From contig VRUL01000004.1 of the NCBI GenBank assembly GCA_019456145.1, positions 145,919 through 209,918 on the forward strand: a stretch of DNA of 64,000 bases. The letters run 5' to 3'. The stretch's first letter is position 1, and every line of letters begins with the position of its first letter. The notes beneath the pieces were generated by a model. It saw only the letters and a program-made list of their open reading frames with translations, did no database searches and was not told the DNA's origin. Of this stretch, positions 28,297 through 37,486 are shown piece by piece. Source of the DNA: Planctomycetota bacterium (GTDB taxonomy: Bacteria; Planctomycetota; Phycisphaerae; Sedimentisphaerales; Anaerobacaceae). The position numbers and the translations under genes were made by a program.

Positions 28297-28520
28297 AATT
28301 GTGCCTTCTTTTATCCTGAGTCTCAATTCTGGCAAGATTTCCATTGCCTAACGAAGGAAGCAGTTGTATAAAGAATGCGTCCGGGCTCGTTGGCGAAATC
28401 GTCGTGCTGATATTACCGTCTGTCAGGATGCATCAAAAAACGCGGTTTTGGAGTCCTATTGGATGAGCAAACGACGGTATTTATGTTAATTGTGGTTTCT
28501 TAGTTAAAATGGAGAACTTA

Positions 28521-31500
28521 ATGGATCGCAAAATCGTTACAATCGACGGCAACACAGCGGCTGCATACGTTGCCCATGCCACGAACGAAGTGATAGCAAT
28601 ATATCCAATCACTCCGAGCTCGGCTATGGGTGAAATCGCCGATGCAAAGACAGCCAAAGGTGAGCCAAACATCTGGGGTACGGTTCCTTCGGTTACGGAG
28701 ATGCAGTCGGAAGGTGGTGCGGCGGCGGCTGTACATGGCGCACTGACGACAGGTGCCCTGACGACGACTTTCACGGCTTCGCAGGGACTTTTGCTGATGA
28801 TTCCAAGTATGTATAAGATTGCCGGCGAACTGCTCCCCACCGTCTTTCACATATCGGCCCGCTCATTGGCCTGTCAGGCACTTTCAATATTCGGTGACCA
28901 TTCTGATGTGATGACTTGTCGAGAGACGGGCTTTGCCATGATGTGTTCGTGTAATGTTCAGGAGGTAATGGATTTCGCGCTCATCGCTCAGCAGGTGACC
29001 CTCGCCTCGCGAATACCTTTCATACATTTCTTTGACGGTTTTAGGACCAGCCATGAAGTTCAGAAGATTGAGCAGTTGTCGTTGGATGATATGCGTGCAA
29101 TGATTGATGATGAACTTATAGCTCAAAATAAAGCCAGGGCACTTTGCCCCGATAGACCTATGATTAGCGGCACCACGCAGAATCCGGATGTTTACTTTCA
29201 AGGCAGAGAGACGGTGAACAAATTTTATCTGGACGCGCCGCAGATTGTCCAGGAGACAATGGATAAATTCGCCAAACTCGTTGGGCGCAGCTACTCTTTG
29301 TTTGAGTACGTTGGTCCGGACGATGCGGAAAAAATTATCGTTATGATGGGTTCAGCGGCCGACACCACCCACGAGACGGTTGAGTTCCTGGCGTCTAAGG
29401 GTGAAAAAGTCGGCGTGGTGAAAGTGAGACTTTTCAGGCCGTTTAGCGTCAGGCACTTTGTCGATTGCCTGCCCAAAACCGTTAAGAAAATCGCGGTATT
29501 AGACAGGACCAAAGAACCCGGCTCGCTCGGCGAGCCGTTATACCTGGACGTTCGGACCGCTATCGGTGAGGCGATGGATGACGGGCAAACTGATTTTGAA
29601 AAGTATCCGTTCATAGTCGGGGGAAGATACGGACTTGGCTCAAAGGACTTCACGCCGGCTATGGTAAAAGCTGTTTTTGATAATCTCGATGCCGCAAAAC
29701 CCAAAAATGGATTTACCGTAGGCATCATTGACGACATAACAAATACCAACCTGAATATTGATGATTCCTTTGAGATTTCCAATCAGGGGATTCTATCCGG
29801 AATGTTTTATGGACTTGGCTCTGACGGCACCGTAGGCGCAAATAAAAATTCCATAAAAATCATCGGAGAGACAACCGATAATTATGCACAGGGCTACTTT
29901 GTATATGATTCGAGAAAGTCCGGCGCTATCACCACGTCACATTTGCGGTTCGGCCAACAGGTTATTCGCAGACCTTACCTTGTTGAAAAGGCTGATTTCA
30001 TCGCATGCCATAATCCAAGCTTCCTGGAGAAGTATGATATGCTCTCATCGGCACGCCAGGGTGCAACGTTTTTGCTGACAACCAGCTATAGCAAGGATGA
30101 AATATGGGACACTTTGCCGCAGGAGGTACAAAAACACTTAATCGATAAGAAACTGAAGTTCTATATTATTGACGCCATCTCAATTGCCCAGGAGATCGGC
30201 CTGGGGCCGAGAATTAACGTCATTATGCAGACCGCGTTTTTCAAAATCAGCAACATTCTACCTGTTGAGACCGCCGTAAAAGCCATTAAAGATGCCATTA
30301 GAAAAAGTTACGGAAAGAAGGGAGAGAAAATTGTTGAAATGAACAATGCGGCCGTTGATGGCGCCCTTGAAAAAATTTATGAAGTCCCTGTGCCTGACAA
30401 GGTGACCAGCAAGATAAAGATGAGGCCGCCGGTTCCTGAAGGTGCCCCTGATTTTGTCAAGGAAGTAACAGCAGAAATGATAGCCCTTCGTGGAGACAAG
30501 CTCCCTGTCAGCAAGATGCCGCCTGATGGCAAATTCCCCACCGGAACTACGCAATATGAAAAATGCAACATCGCGGTAGATATTCCACAGTGGGAGCCGG
30601 AAATCTGTATTCAGTGCGCCAGGTGCTCATTAGTTTGCCCCCATGCCACTATAAGAATAAAGGCTTATGACCCAAAGTATCTCAAAGATGCACCCGAAAC
30701 CTTCGAGAGTAGTGATGCAAAAGGCAAAGATTTTGCCGGTATGAAATTTACCGTCCAGGTAGCTCCGGAGGATTGTACAGGCTGCGGCCTTTGCGTAGCC
30801 AATTGTCCTGCCCATGAGAAGGACCAGAATAAACAGCCGACGGGTCGAAGGGCAATCAATATGACCCGACAGGAACCGCTTCGCCTGCAGGAACGTGACA
30901 ATTATGAATATTTCCTTTCTATCCCAAACACGGACCCGAAACTTTTCAAATCCGATACTGTTAAGGGCAGTCAGTTGATTCAGCCTTTGTTTGAATATTC
31001 CGGTGCCTGTGCCGGCTGTGGGGAAACGTCTTATGTCAAACTCCTTACGCAGCTTTTCGGCGACAGGGCCATGATTGGCAATGCAACTGGCTGCTCGTCG
31101 ATTTACGGCGGAAATTTGCCGACGACACCGTATACAAAGAGAGCCGACGGCAGGGGGCCAATATGGAGTAACAGCTTGTTTGAGGATTGCGCCGAGTTTT
31201 CAATGGGTATGCGTTTGACTGTTGACAAATTCAAAGAGCGTGCTTTGACATTGTTGGCTAAGGTGGCAGAGAATGGAGAGATTGATGCCAAATTCGCCGA
31301 AGAAATCAGAGTTGCTGCAATAGCCGATGACCCAGCACAACCTGCTATTGAGCAGCAGCGAACTTGCGTAGATAGACTGAAAAAATTAATTGACGAAAGA
31401 CGAAAAAATAATCAATTATCAATAATCAATAATCAATTACTAAGTGTTGCAGATTATCTTGTACGCAAATCAGTGTGGGCTGTTGGTGGTGATGGATGGG

Positions 31501-32132
31501 CTTACGATATTGGATACGGCGGACTCGACCATGTGCTGGCCGGCGGGGTCAACCTTAATGTGCTTGTTTTGGATACCGAGGTCTATTCTAATACGGGCGG
31601 GCAGATGTCGAAGTCTACACCCAGAGCGGCAGTGGCTAAATTTGCGGCGGCGGGAAAATCAAGGCCTAAAAAAGACCTTGGACTCCTGGCTATGACTTAT
31701 GGCAATATTTACGTCGCCAAGGTCGCTATGGGGGCAAATCCAAATCAGACTGTAAAGGCGTTTGTCGAGGCTGAAAGCTACCCGGGGTCGTCCCTGATAA
31801 TTGCCTTTTCGCCTTGTATCGCCCACGGTTACAATTTGGTCAAGGGATGCGAGCATCAGAAGCAGGCAGTCGACACAGGTCACTGGCCTTTGTACAGGTT
31901 CAATCCGCAGCTTAAAGAGGAAGACAAAAATCCTTTGCAGCTGGATTCCAAACCACCGACACTGGACTTTGAAGAATATGCTTACGGTGAGAATCGCTAT
32001 AGAGTGCTGAAGCAGTCGAAGCCGGAGAGAGCGGCGGAACTGATGAAACTCGCCAGAAATGATGCGGTGCAAAGGTATGCTTTGATGCAGCAGCTTGCGA
32101 AATTGCCCTGCGGCCGGAATAGTGAAGCGTAA
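28521..32132 (+). CDS. nifJ: Pyruvate:ferredoxin (flavodoxin) oxidoreductase
   Basis: A 1203-residue single-chain PFOR that converts pyruvate and CoA to acetyl-CoA, CO2 and reduced ferredoxin in anaerobic metabolism. The domain order is standard: TPP-pyrimidine domain (DGNTAAAYVAHATNEV, YPITPSSAMGE), CoA/domain III, two 4Fe-4S motifs (CIQCARCSLVCPHA and CTGCGLCVANCPAH), then the TPP-diphosphate domain (GACAGCGETSYV, GDGWAYDIGYGG, DTEVYSNTGGQMSKSTP). ATG 28521 has GGAG six bases upstream; an in-frame ATG at 28509 is the alternative. An A/T-rich repeat is inserted in frame at 31408-31444, adding NNQLSIINNQLL to a variable loop. Confidence 0.95.
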   Translation: MDRKIVTIDGNTAAAYVAHATNEVIAIYPITPSSAMGEIADAKTAKGEPNIWGTVPSVTEMQSEGGAAAAVHGALTTGALTTTFTASQGLLLMIPSMYKIAGELLPTVFHISARSLACQALSIFGDHSDVMTCRETGFAMMCSCNVQEVMDFALIAQQVTLASRIPFIHFFDGFRTSHEVQKIEQLSLDDMRAMIDDELIAQNKARALCPDRPMISGTTQNPDVYFQGRETVNKFYLDAPQIVQETMDKFAKLVGRSYSLFEYVGPDDAEKIIVMMGSAADTTHETVEFLASKGEKVGVVKVRLFRPFSVRHFVDCLPKTVKKIAVLDRTKEPGSLGEPLYLDVRTAIGEAMDDGQTDFEKYPFIVGGRYGLGSKDFTPAMVKAVFDNLDAAKPKNGFTVGIIDDITNTNLNIDDSFEISNQGILSGMFYGLGSDGTVGANKNSIKIIGETTDNYAQGYFVYDSRKSGAITTSHLRFGQQVIRRPYLVEKADFIACHNPSFLEKYDMLSSARQGATFLLTTSYSKDEIWDTLPQEVQKHLIDKKLKFYIIDAISIAQEIGLGPRINVIMQTAFFKISNILPVETAVKAIKDAIRKSYGKKGEKIVEMNNAAVDGALEKIYEVPVPDKVTSKIKMRPPVPEGAPDFVKEVTAEMIALRGDKLPVSKMPPDGKFPTGTTQYEKCNIAVDIPQWEPEICIQCARCSLVCPHATIRIKAYDPKYLKDAPETFESSDAKGKDFAGMKFTVQVAPEDCTGCGLCVANCPAHEKDQNKQPTGRRAINMTRQEPLRLQERDNYEYFLSIPNTDPKLFKSDTVKGSQLIQPLFEYSGACAGCGETSYVKLLTQLFGDRAMIGNATGCSSIYGGNLPTTPYTKRADGRGPIWSNSLFEDCAEFSMGMRLTVDKFKERALTLLAKVAENGEIDAKFAEEIRVAAIADDPAQPAIEQQRTCVDRLKKLIDERRKNNQLSIINNQLLSVADYLVRKSVWAVGGDGWAYDIGYGGLDHVLAGGVNLNVLVLDTEVYSNTGGQMSKSTPRAAVAKFAAAGKSRPKKDLGLLAMTYGNIYVAKVAMGANPNQTVKAFVEAESYPGSSLIIAFSPCIAHGYNLVKGCEHQKQAVDTGHWPLYRFNPQLKEEDKNPLQLDSKPPTLDFEEYAYGENRYRVLKQSKPERAAELMKLARNDAVQRYALMQQLAKLPCGRNSEA
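31408..31444. repeat. A/T-rich aatcaat repeat copy inside nifJ
   Basis: ataatcaattatcaataat and the following aatcaattac form overlapping copies. The 16-mer atcaataatcaattac (31425-31440) recurs exactly at 51250-51265. It adds in-frame residues to PFOR without disrupting it. Confidence 0.65.
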
Positions 32133-32177
32133 TGTCAAATATAAGACACAAAATAATTAACAGGTAGGGGACGGAAA

Positions 32178-32969
32178 ATGATGAATTGGATTTACAGGAC
32201 AATTTGGCTCACTTCTGTGATGTTGTTGGCCGTCGCAGGATGCCGGCAGGAACAGAAGCAGGAACAGGAACAGAAGGTGGATGTGTCAGCTCCCAGACCA
32301 CCTTACATATCTCAAGCTATCGAGGCGGCAGGAGGACTCCAACCCTGGACTCAAACACAAAAACTTGAATTTGATTGCGTGGTTGCTTTTTACCAACTGG
32401 ATGGTAGTTTCTACCTCACAAAGCAGCATCACGAGATTTACCCGTGGTCAAATTTAATTCTGGTTTCAGCCCGGGAGCCACAAGGTAAATACGTTTGGGA
32501 ATTTTCACCGAATGGGATGAGGGTAATAGAAGGGACAAGGCAAGCTGATTTTTTGCCAATTGGCCTTGGAGCTGTAGATTTTGCAAAAGCGATACTCGAT
32601 ATCACAACGACACCGGTTCGGCTTTTAGAGAATAAGGCTCAGTTAAAAAAGGGTACCAGCCCGGTCAAAATCGAAGGACGATGGTATTATCCAATTGAAC
32701 GGGTCTTGCTCGATAAGACCGACAGTGAGCTATCTCGTCAAAAACTCGTTTTCCATCAGAATAGGGACAGCTCTTTAGTCGATATGCTTTGGTTTGCAGG
32801 TATTGACAGCGGCACGTCTTTGGCCGTTCGTGGCTATGACTATCAAAAAGTTGAAAAAGGTGGTGTTTTTGTTCCTGCCAAGATAGAGATTTTCATGACG
32901 GATGTTCGGGGTGTTATGCAGCATCGCCTGGTGACAATAGATTATCACCAGATAAAAGCCACAAAATAG
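32178..32969 (+). CDS. Lipoprotein of unknown function
   Basis: A 263-residue protein with a signal peptide ending in a lipobox (LLAVAGC, Cys near residue 22), followed by a Gln/Glu-rich linker. The mature part begins IEAAGGLQPW and contains LEFDCVVAFYQLDGSF, YVWEFSPNGM and IEGRWYYPIERV. The order suggests a LolA/LppX-like beta half-barrel or an outer-membrane lipoprotein-sorting type protein, as found in many planctomycetes, but this is an inference from general pattern. It lies 45 bases after nifJ; a functional relation is not evident. A gtagggga motif serves as ribosome-binding site. Confidence 0.65.
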   Translation: MMNWIYRTIWLTSVMLLAVAGCRQEQKQEQEQKVDVSAPRPPYISQAIEAAGGLQPWTQTQKLEFDCVVAFYQLDGSFYLTKQHHEIYPWSNLILVSAREPQGKYVWEFSPNGMRVIEGTRQADFLPIGLGAVDFAKAILDITTTPVRLLENKAQLKKGTSPVKIEGRWYYPIERVLLDKTDSELSRQKLVFHQNRDSSLVDMLWFAGIDSGTSLAVRGYDYQKVEKGGVFVPAKIEIFMTDVRGVMQHRLVTIDYHQIKATK

Positions 32970-33077
32970 CTGACAAAGAACCGGGCTTTACTGTCCAACG
33001 CAACGAAGGATACTCGCATCCGTTTTGCCTTTATTTGCTGCTGTGACCTAAGGCGCCTCTCTGCCGGGCTGCGGCCC

Positions 33078-33320
33078 CTATGGATCTGTGCTGAGCAAGT
33101 CCGTATCATAGCCTTCACTACCTTCTTGGCCATCAGCGCCGAAACTTATGATTACAAATGGCTTGCCACTCTCGGGATAAAGCTCATAAATAAAATCGTT
33201 GTCCCAGCCGTCTTTGGGTATTTTCGTAGTATCCAGATATCCACCCGATGGGTATCTTTCGTTTGTACAGATATTGTGGCAATTATCGGGCTTTAGACGA
33301 GGGAGTGACGAACAAATCCT
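33078..33320 (-). pseudogene. C-terminal remnant of a type II secretion pseudopilin (GspG-like)
   Basis: A minus-strand open stretch of 80 codons between stops reads YPSGGYLDTTKIPKDGWDND, then an ELYPESG turn, IISFGADGQEGSEGYDTD and a stop. The LPKDxWxNxYxY and SYGADGxxGGEGxDAD pattern is characteristic of the globular end of GspG. The N-terminal pilin helix and the cleavage site are missing, so only a fragment remains. It stands alone between the nifJ lipoprotein and the EPS cluster. Confidence 0.55.
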
Positions 33321-33491
33321 CTATTTAAAGAGTATTATTAAAATGTTGACTGTTTTGAGCAAAGCAAGGAAGCCTCTGACAGGCCAGGCAGCCTAATTAC
33401 TTAGTTTCAGGGCACTATTTTGCAATAAATCCCAATATAGGAGCAATCATAACTACTTTACATGCTAACAGTTATGAAAGACACAGTGGCA

Positions 33492-33536
33492 ATTGATTAT
33501 CGGATATCAATAATTTAGTAATAATCGATAATCAAT
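33492..33536. repeat. A/T-rich palindrome (attgattatcg arms)
   Basis: attgattatcg (33492-33502) is a perfect inverted copy of cgataatcaat (33526-33536). It belongs by composition to the aatcaat repeats also found at 31408 and 51239. It lies in the spacer before the EPS cluster. Confidence 0.55.
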
Positions 33537-33604
33537 AGCCGGTTAAAAAGTTAAGCGAACAGGGTGTTAAACCGATAAATTTCATCAGATAGAAAGATTT
33601 TTTT

Positions 33605-33743
33605 GGGTGTTTTTAGGGCCTTGGAGATTTCCAAACGTTCTTTATCTGCCACCGGTCGACTGAGAAGTGCCCGACCGGCTTGGCTGTCTTTGGGGGCCCG
33701 GGAAAGAATAAAAACACCAGTGCCTTTTTGGAATTTTTATGAC
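33605..33743 (+). promoter_or_regulatory. Structured leader upstream of the EPS cluster
   Basis: The segment before the first EPS gene holds a small hairpin at 33621-33634 (ttgga/tccaa) and a strong stem at 33648-33684 (gccaccggtcg pairing with cgaccgg plus tggc across a two-base bulge, 13-base loop). The continuous open frame over this part encodes an Arg/Ser-rich string unlike a signal peptide, so I read it as untranslated. It does not match any riboswitch consensus I know. Function is unknown; it could control the cluster at RNA level. Confidence 0.35.
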
Positions 33744-35444
33744 ATGGATACCGTAAGATATTCCTCGGATAACAAAATAGCCCCCCCTGACAAGGAAATA
33801 CTGCGTCAATATCCACGTATCTATAACAGGATACACGCTGTACCAATTGCATTTTCTGCGGCTTTTCTTTTATCAGTTCTAAGCGTTTGCATGGTAGGTT
33901 GCGGCAACAAGTTTTTTGACCCGACAGATACAGGCAGGTTCCGTCCTATCCCGGTAGTGAATGTGATACTGGATTCGTTGAGTGTGGCCGAGGAAGCCCC
34001 ATCAGCATGGGCAGACGTCGAAGAACCAAAACCGATAGATATTATGGCATTAGAGATAGATTACGTGTTTAGTTCAGGCGATATCGTCAGGATATCAATT
34101 TTTGAGCTGCTCCAGGAAGAGGCTGTGTTTGTAAGTGATTACGTTGTTACCGAGACCGGCAAAATATCCATACCGGAAGTTGGGGTAATTGATGCCGGTG
34201 GTTTGACTGAAACGCAACTTGAAGAGGAGATAAGGCAAGTTCTTGAACCGAGTATATTAGCAGACCCGACAGTTACTGTGATTTTGATAAGATCGCAAAC
34301 ACGCACGTTTTCAATATCGGGTGATGGTGTGCCGGCTCCGGGCAGATACGAAATTCCGCGGTATGATTTCAGGCTGCTCGATGCGATTGCGACAGCGGGG
34401 GGAATAAGCCAATTTAACATAAGCTATGTTTATGTTACGCGCTCTCAAATGGAGTCCTTACGGGCTGTTGAGGGCGATGAGCCAATGGCTGAGCCGATTA
34501 AGCCGGGTATTATTGAACCGGAGCGGCAGATGCAGTTGTTCGAGCCCCAGCAGCAGATGCTGGAGACAATAGCGCCATCAGCGAAAAGGCAATTGCCCCT
34601 GCGAGAGCAGGAGCTGCTTATGGCTGCTGCAGAAATGATAACGGATAAGGAACTCGACAAAGTGGCTTTCCCGGAAGGTTTTGGCAAGCGGGGCCAGGCC
34701 GACACAAAAGAAGAAATACTTGGTATAGCAACTAAACTGGCTTCTCGAGAGACGTTAGATAGGTCAACAAATCAGGATGAAGCAGGGCGTGTTGAGTGGA
34801 TTTTCCGCGATGGCAAATGGATTCCGGTTCAAATCGGTCGGCAAAGGCCGACCGAACCGGTGATTAAAGTTGAGCCTGAAAAACCGGTCAGTCCACTCGA
34901 GGAAAAGGTTCCCTCGGGCTTTGAGTGGGGCCAGATAGGAGCGGCAGGAGCAAAGAGACGAGTTATAAAGATTCTTGCTCATAGGCTGGCCGCAGGTGAC
35001 CCTCGGTATAATATTGTAATAAGACCAGGTGATAATATTCAGGTGCCTGTTGATATTATTGGTGAATTCTGTATTATGGGTAATGTCAACGGTCAGGGAT
35101 TCATCAATATTACAGGCAGGCCGATGACTTTGAAGATGGCCATAGCTGCGGCTGGCGGTTTGGGACCTCTGGCTTGGCCGAAGAGATGTGAAGTGATAAG
35201 AAGAATCGGCATGAATAAAGAAGAAATCGTAATGGTCGATTTGGATAAGATCGCAAAGGGCGAGCAACCCGACTTCTTTATTAAGCCCAACGATTTAATC
35301 AACGTCGGGACCCATCCTACTGCAAGATGGCGCGCAGTTTTGCGAAATGCGTTCAGGGCTACTTATGGATTCGGTTTTATTTATGACCGTAATTTTGCAG
35401 ATAGAGATTTCGGTACTCGCAGGCCTGTTCCAGACTGGTTTTAA
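33744..35444 (+). CDS. Polysaccharide export lipoprotein (Wza/EpsD-like)
   Basis: A 566-residue outer-membrane export protein. After a cytoplasmic N-terminal tail and a hydrophobic segment comes a probable lipobox (CMVGC, Cys about residue 54). A polysaccharide-export domain follows (IDYVFSSGDIVRISIFELL, TETGKISIPEVGVIDAGGLT), then an SLBB domain (FSISGDGVPAPGRYEIPRYD, RLLDAIATAGGI). After an extended Glu/Pro/Gln-rich insertion a second SLBB appears (GEFCIMGNVNGQGFINITGR). The start at ATG 33744 is preferred; the frame extends to 33603 through a structured non-coding leader. It is the first gene of the EPS/exosortase cluster. Confidence 0.85.
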   Translation: MDTVRYSSDNKIAPPDKEILRQYPRIYNRIHAVPIAFSAAFLLSVLSVCMVGCGNKFFDPTDTGRFRPIPVVNVILDSLSVAEEAPSAWADVEEPKPIDIMALEIDYVFSSGDIVRISIFELLQEEAVFVSDYVVTETGKISIPEVGVIDAGGLTETQLEEEIRQVLEPSILADPTVTVILIRSQTRTFSISGDGVPAPGRYEIPRYDFRLLDAIATAGGISQFNISYVYVTRSQMESLRAVEGDEPMAEPIKPGIIEPERQMQLFEPQQQMLETIAPSAKRQLPLREQELLMAAAEMITDKELDKVAFPEGFGKRGQADTKEEILGIATKLASRETLDRSTNQDEAGRVEWIFRDGKWIPVQIGRQRPTEPVIKVEPEKPVSPLEEKVPSGFEWGQIGAAGAKRRVIKILAHRLAAGDPRYNIVIRPGDNIQVPVDIIGEFCIMGNVNGQGFINITGRPMTLKMAIAAAGGLGPLAWPKRCEVIRRIGMNKEEIVMVDLDKIAKGEQPDFFIKPNDLINVGTHPTARWRAVLRNAFRATYGFGFIYDRNFADRDFGTRRPVPDWF

Positions 35445-35459
35445 CAGAATTGTTTAGTT

Positions 35460-36500
35460 ATGCCGGACAATATTGTTTCCGCTATTGAAGACAGTCCCGA
35501 TTTTACAAAAAATCCCAAAATGGAAATACAGACACAAGGTTCGATTGCACGTGCTCCTTTTTGCAGTAAGTCACAAAATGGAAGCAGGGCGAGGGTAAGC
35601 TGGCGTGAAATTGGGCGCCATAATTATATTAAGATGCTGATAATTGCCGCCCTGTTCTGCTTTCTTTTTCATAACGAAATCGAGCGTATTGTCTCAAGAT
35701 GGACAGAGCCTAATTGGTCGCACGGCCTCCTAATCCCGCTTTTTAGCTTATATTTCATTAACCAGTATACAAAAGATATTTTAAGTCTTCAAACCAGGCC
35801 AAATTACCTGGGTCTGTTTTTTTTGATATGTGGGATTGTGTTTTATGCTCTTAACGGGGCCAGCCCATCCGGATACGCGTATCTTCAGCCCATCAGCATG
35901 ATAGCGGTACTGGGGGCCGTTGTATTATTTTTAGGTGGGTGGCGTCTGATGAAATATACATGGTTGCCGATTGCTTTTTTGGTCTTTGCTGTACCATTAC
36001 CGCAGAGATACTATGTGGCTTTAACTATGCCGATGAGACATTTCGCTGCCGATATAACGGCTGTTTTGCTGAATTTGCTAAATGGCCTGGAAGCTACAAC
36101 AAGCGGTGTTATCATAGATGTGATGTATAAAGGACAGCATTTAGAGCCTCTAAATGTTGCCGAGGCCTGCAGCGGGATGAGGCTGCTGATGGCATTCTTG
36201 GCCCTGGGGGTAGCCATGGCGTATCTGCATTACAGACCTGTATGGCAGCGAATCATTTTGTTGGCCAGTACAATACCTATAGCGATATTTTGCAATATCG
36301 TACGAGTTACGGTTACAGGATTTATTTATGTGCTTATACACCCAAAGTATACTCAGGGCATTTATCACGATATGCTTGGCATGGGAATGCTGCCGTTAGC
36401 GTTCGCCTTATACGGTTTCCTCGCATGGTTTATGACGAGTTTATTTATTGAAGAAGGCGAGGAAATTACTGAGAATATTGTGGTTCGACGCAAACAATAA
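35460..36500 (+). CDS. Exosortase (EpsH/XrtA family)
   Basis: A 346-residue multi-spanning membrane protein of the exosortase family, which processes PEP-CTERM-type sorting signals on exported proteins. The predicted catalytic residues are in place: Cys237 in NVAEACSGMRLLMAF, Arg282 in CNIVRVTVTG and His303 in GIYHDMLGMG. The N-terminus has about 60 extra polar residues before the first membrane helix, so a later start is possible. It lies 15 bases after the export gene and is followed by an EpsI-like gene, the standard arrangement of exosortase EPS loci. No PEP-CTERM substrate is encoded in this window. Confidence 0.9.
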   Translation: MPDNIVSAIEDSPDFTKNPKMEIQTQGSIARAPFCSKSQNGSRARVSWREIGRHNYIKMLIIAALFCFLFHNEIERIVSRWTEPNWSHGLLIPLFSLYFINQYTKDILSLQTRPNYLGLFFLICGIVFYALNGASPSGYAYLQPISMIAVLGAVVLFLGGWRLMKYTWLPIAFLVFAVPLPQRYYVALTMPMRHFAADITAVLLNLLNGLEATTSGVIIDVMYKGQHLEPLNVAEACSGMRLLMAFLALGVAMAYLHYRPVWQRIILLASTIPIAIFCNIVRVTVTGFIYVLIHPKYTQGIYHDMLGMGMLPLAFALYGFLAWFMTSLFIEEGEEITENIVVRRKQ

Positions 36501-36530
36501 CAGGCCCGGAAACGTATTAAATAAATTAAT

Positions 36531-37307
36531 ATGAAAAGCACAATACACAATACGCACAACGCAAAACGAAGCTATTTGCAACCGGCTTTTTTAATATGCG
36601 CAGCGGTGCTTGCACTAAGCGGATTTGTTATGCCTAAGCCGATAAAGAAGGAACCGTTACCCCTGAAAAAATCTTTGGACCTTTTGGATGAAAAGGCTTT
36701 AGCTCCTTACAAAGTTGTATCAAAACCAAAAATCTCAAATCAGGAGGTTATTGATAGCCTTGGTGCCCAGGATTATATTCAATGGATTCTTGAAGATGCC
36801 GATGCCGCCGTTGACAGCGCTGTTCGTAACTGCTCTTTGTTTATTACTTATTATGACCTGCCCGATCGGATCCCACATGTGCCGGAAGAATGTTACACTG
36901 GCGGTGGGCATCAAAGGTTAACGTCTGATAGCGTGACGTTCGAAATAAATAAACAAGGAATCATGGAAAAAATCCCCGGAAGGTATCTTGTCTTTGCCAG
37001 TACAAATTCCAATTACTGGGGAATGGATACAAAATTTTCTGTCCTGTACCTTTTTAACGTCAATGAAAGTTATGCCAACAGCAGGGAGGATGCGAGATTC
37101 GCTCTAAATAAAAATATCTTTTCGAAGTATTCGTACTTTTCCAAGGTTGAGTGGAAGTTTTTTAATATCAGGTTCGGTAAGCCAATTTACCCGGGCAAAG
37201 AAGAAGCAATTGCAGCAAGCCAAAAGCTCCTAAGCATAATCTTACCCATTTTAGAGAAAGAGCATTGGCCCATTGTGAGAGAAGAAAATGCTGTGAATAG
37301 TAAATAA
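36531..37307 (+). CDS. Exosortase-associated EpsI-like protein
   Basis: A 258-residue protein with one N-terminal membrane helix (YLQPAFLICAAVLALSGFVM). The exported part resembles EpsI/DUF3485 proteins, with the segment LFITYYDLPDRIPHVPEECY followed by TGGGHQ, which corresponds to the usual H(S/T)PExCxPGxGW motif. EpsI is often fused to or encoded next to exosortase and takes part in exopolysaccharide production. It begins 30 bases after the exosortase gene. Confidence 0.8.
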   Translation: MKSTIHNTHNAKRSYLQPAFLICAAVLALSGFVMPKPIKKEPLPLKKSLDLLDEKALAPYKVVSKPKISNQEVIDSLGAQDYIQWILEDADAAVDSAVRNCSLFITYYDLPDRIPHVPEECYTGGGHQRLTSDSVTFEINKQGIMEKIPGRYLVFASTNSNYWGMDTKFSVLYLFNVNESYANSREDARFALNKNIFSKYSYFSKVEWKFFNIRFGKPIYPGKEEAIAASQKLLSIILPILEKEHWPIVREENAVNSK

Positions 37308-37486
37308 ACTGAGGTGCATAATTAACGTATAGCTTCATCTGTTTTAGAAAAAGAGTATTGGCTGGTTGGCCAAGTGATAAATGATAGATAGTAATGGATC
37401 ACATATTATGCTTATTGTGAAAATATACACAATATGTAGGTACGATTGCTGGATTTAGTCCCGGTAAACCTGGAAGGAAAAAGCTT

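Noticed and set aside
28518-32202. Minus-strand frames opposite nifJ
   Set aside because: Shadows of a strongly recognised gene; no independent support.
33603-33743. N-terminal extension of the polysaccharide export protein
   Set aside because: The extra 47 residues are Arg/Ser/Pro-rich, cover strong hairpins and are followed by a more plausible start at 33744.
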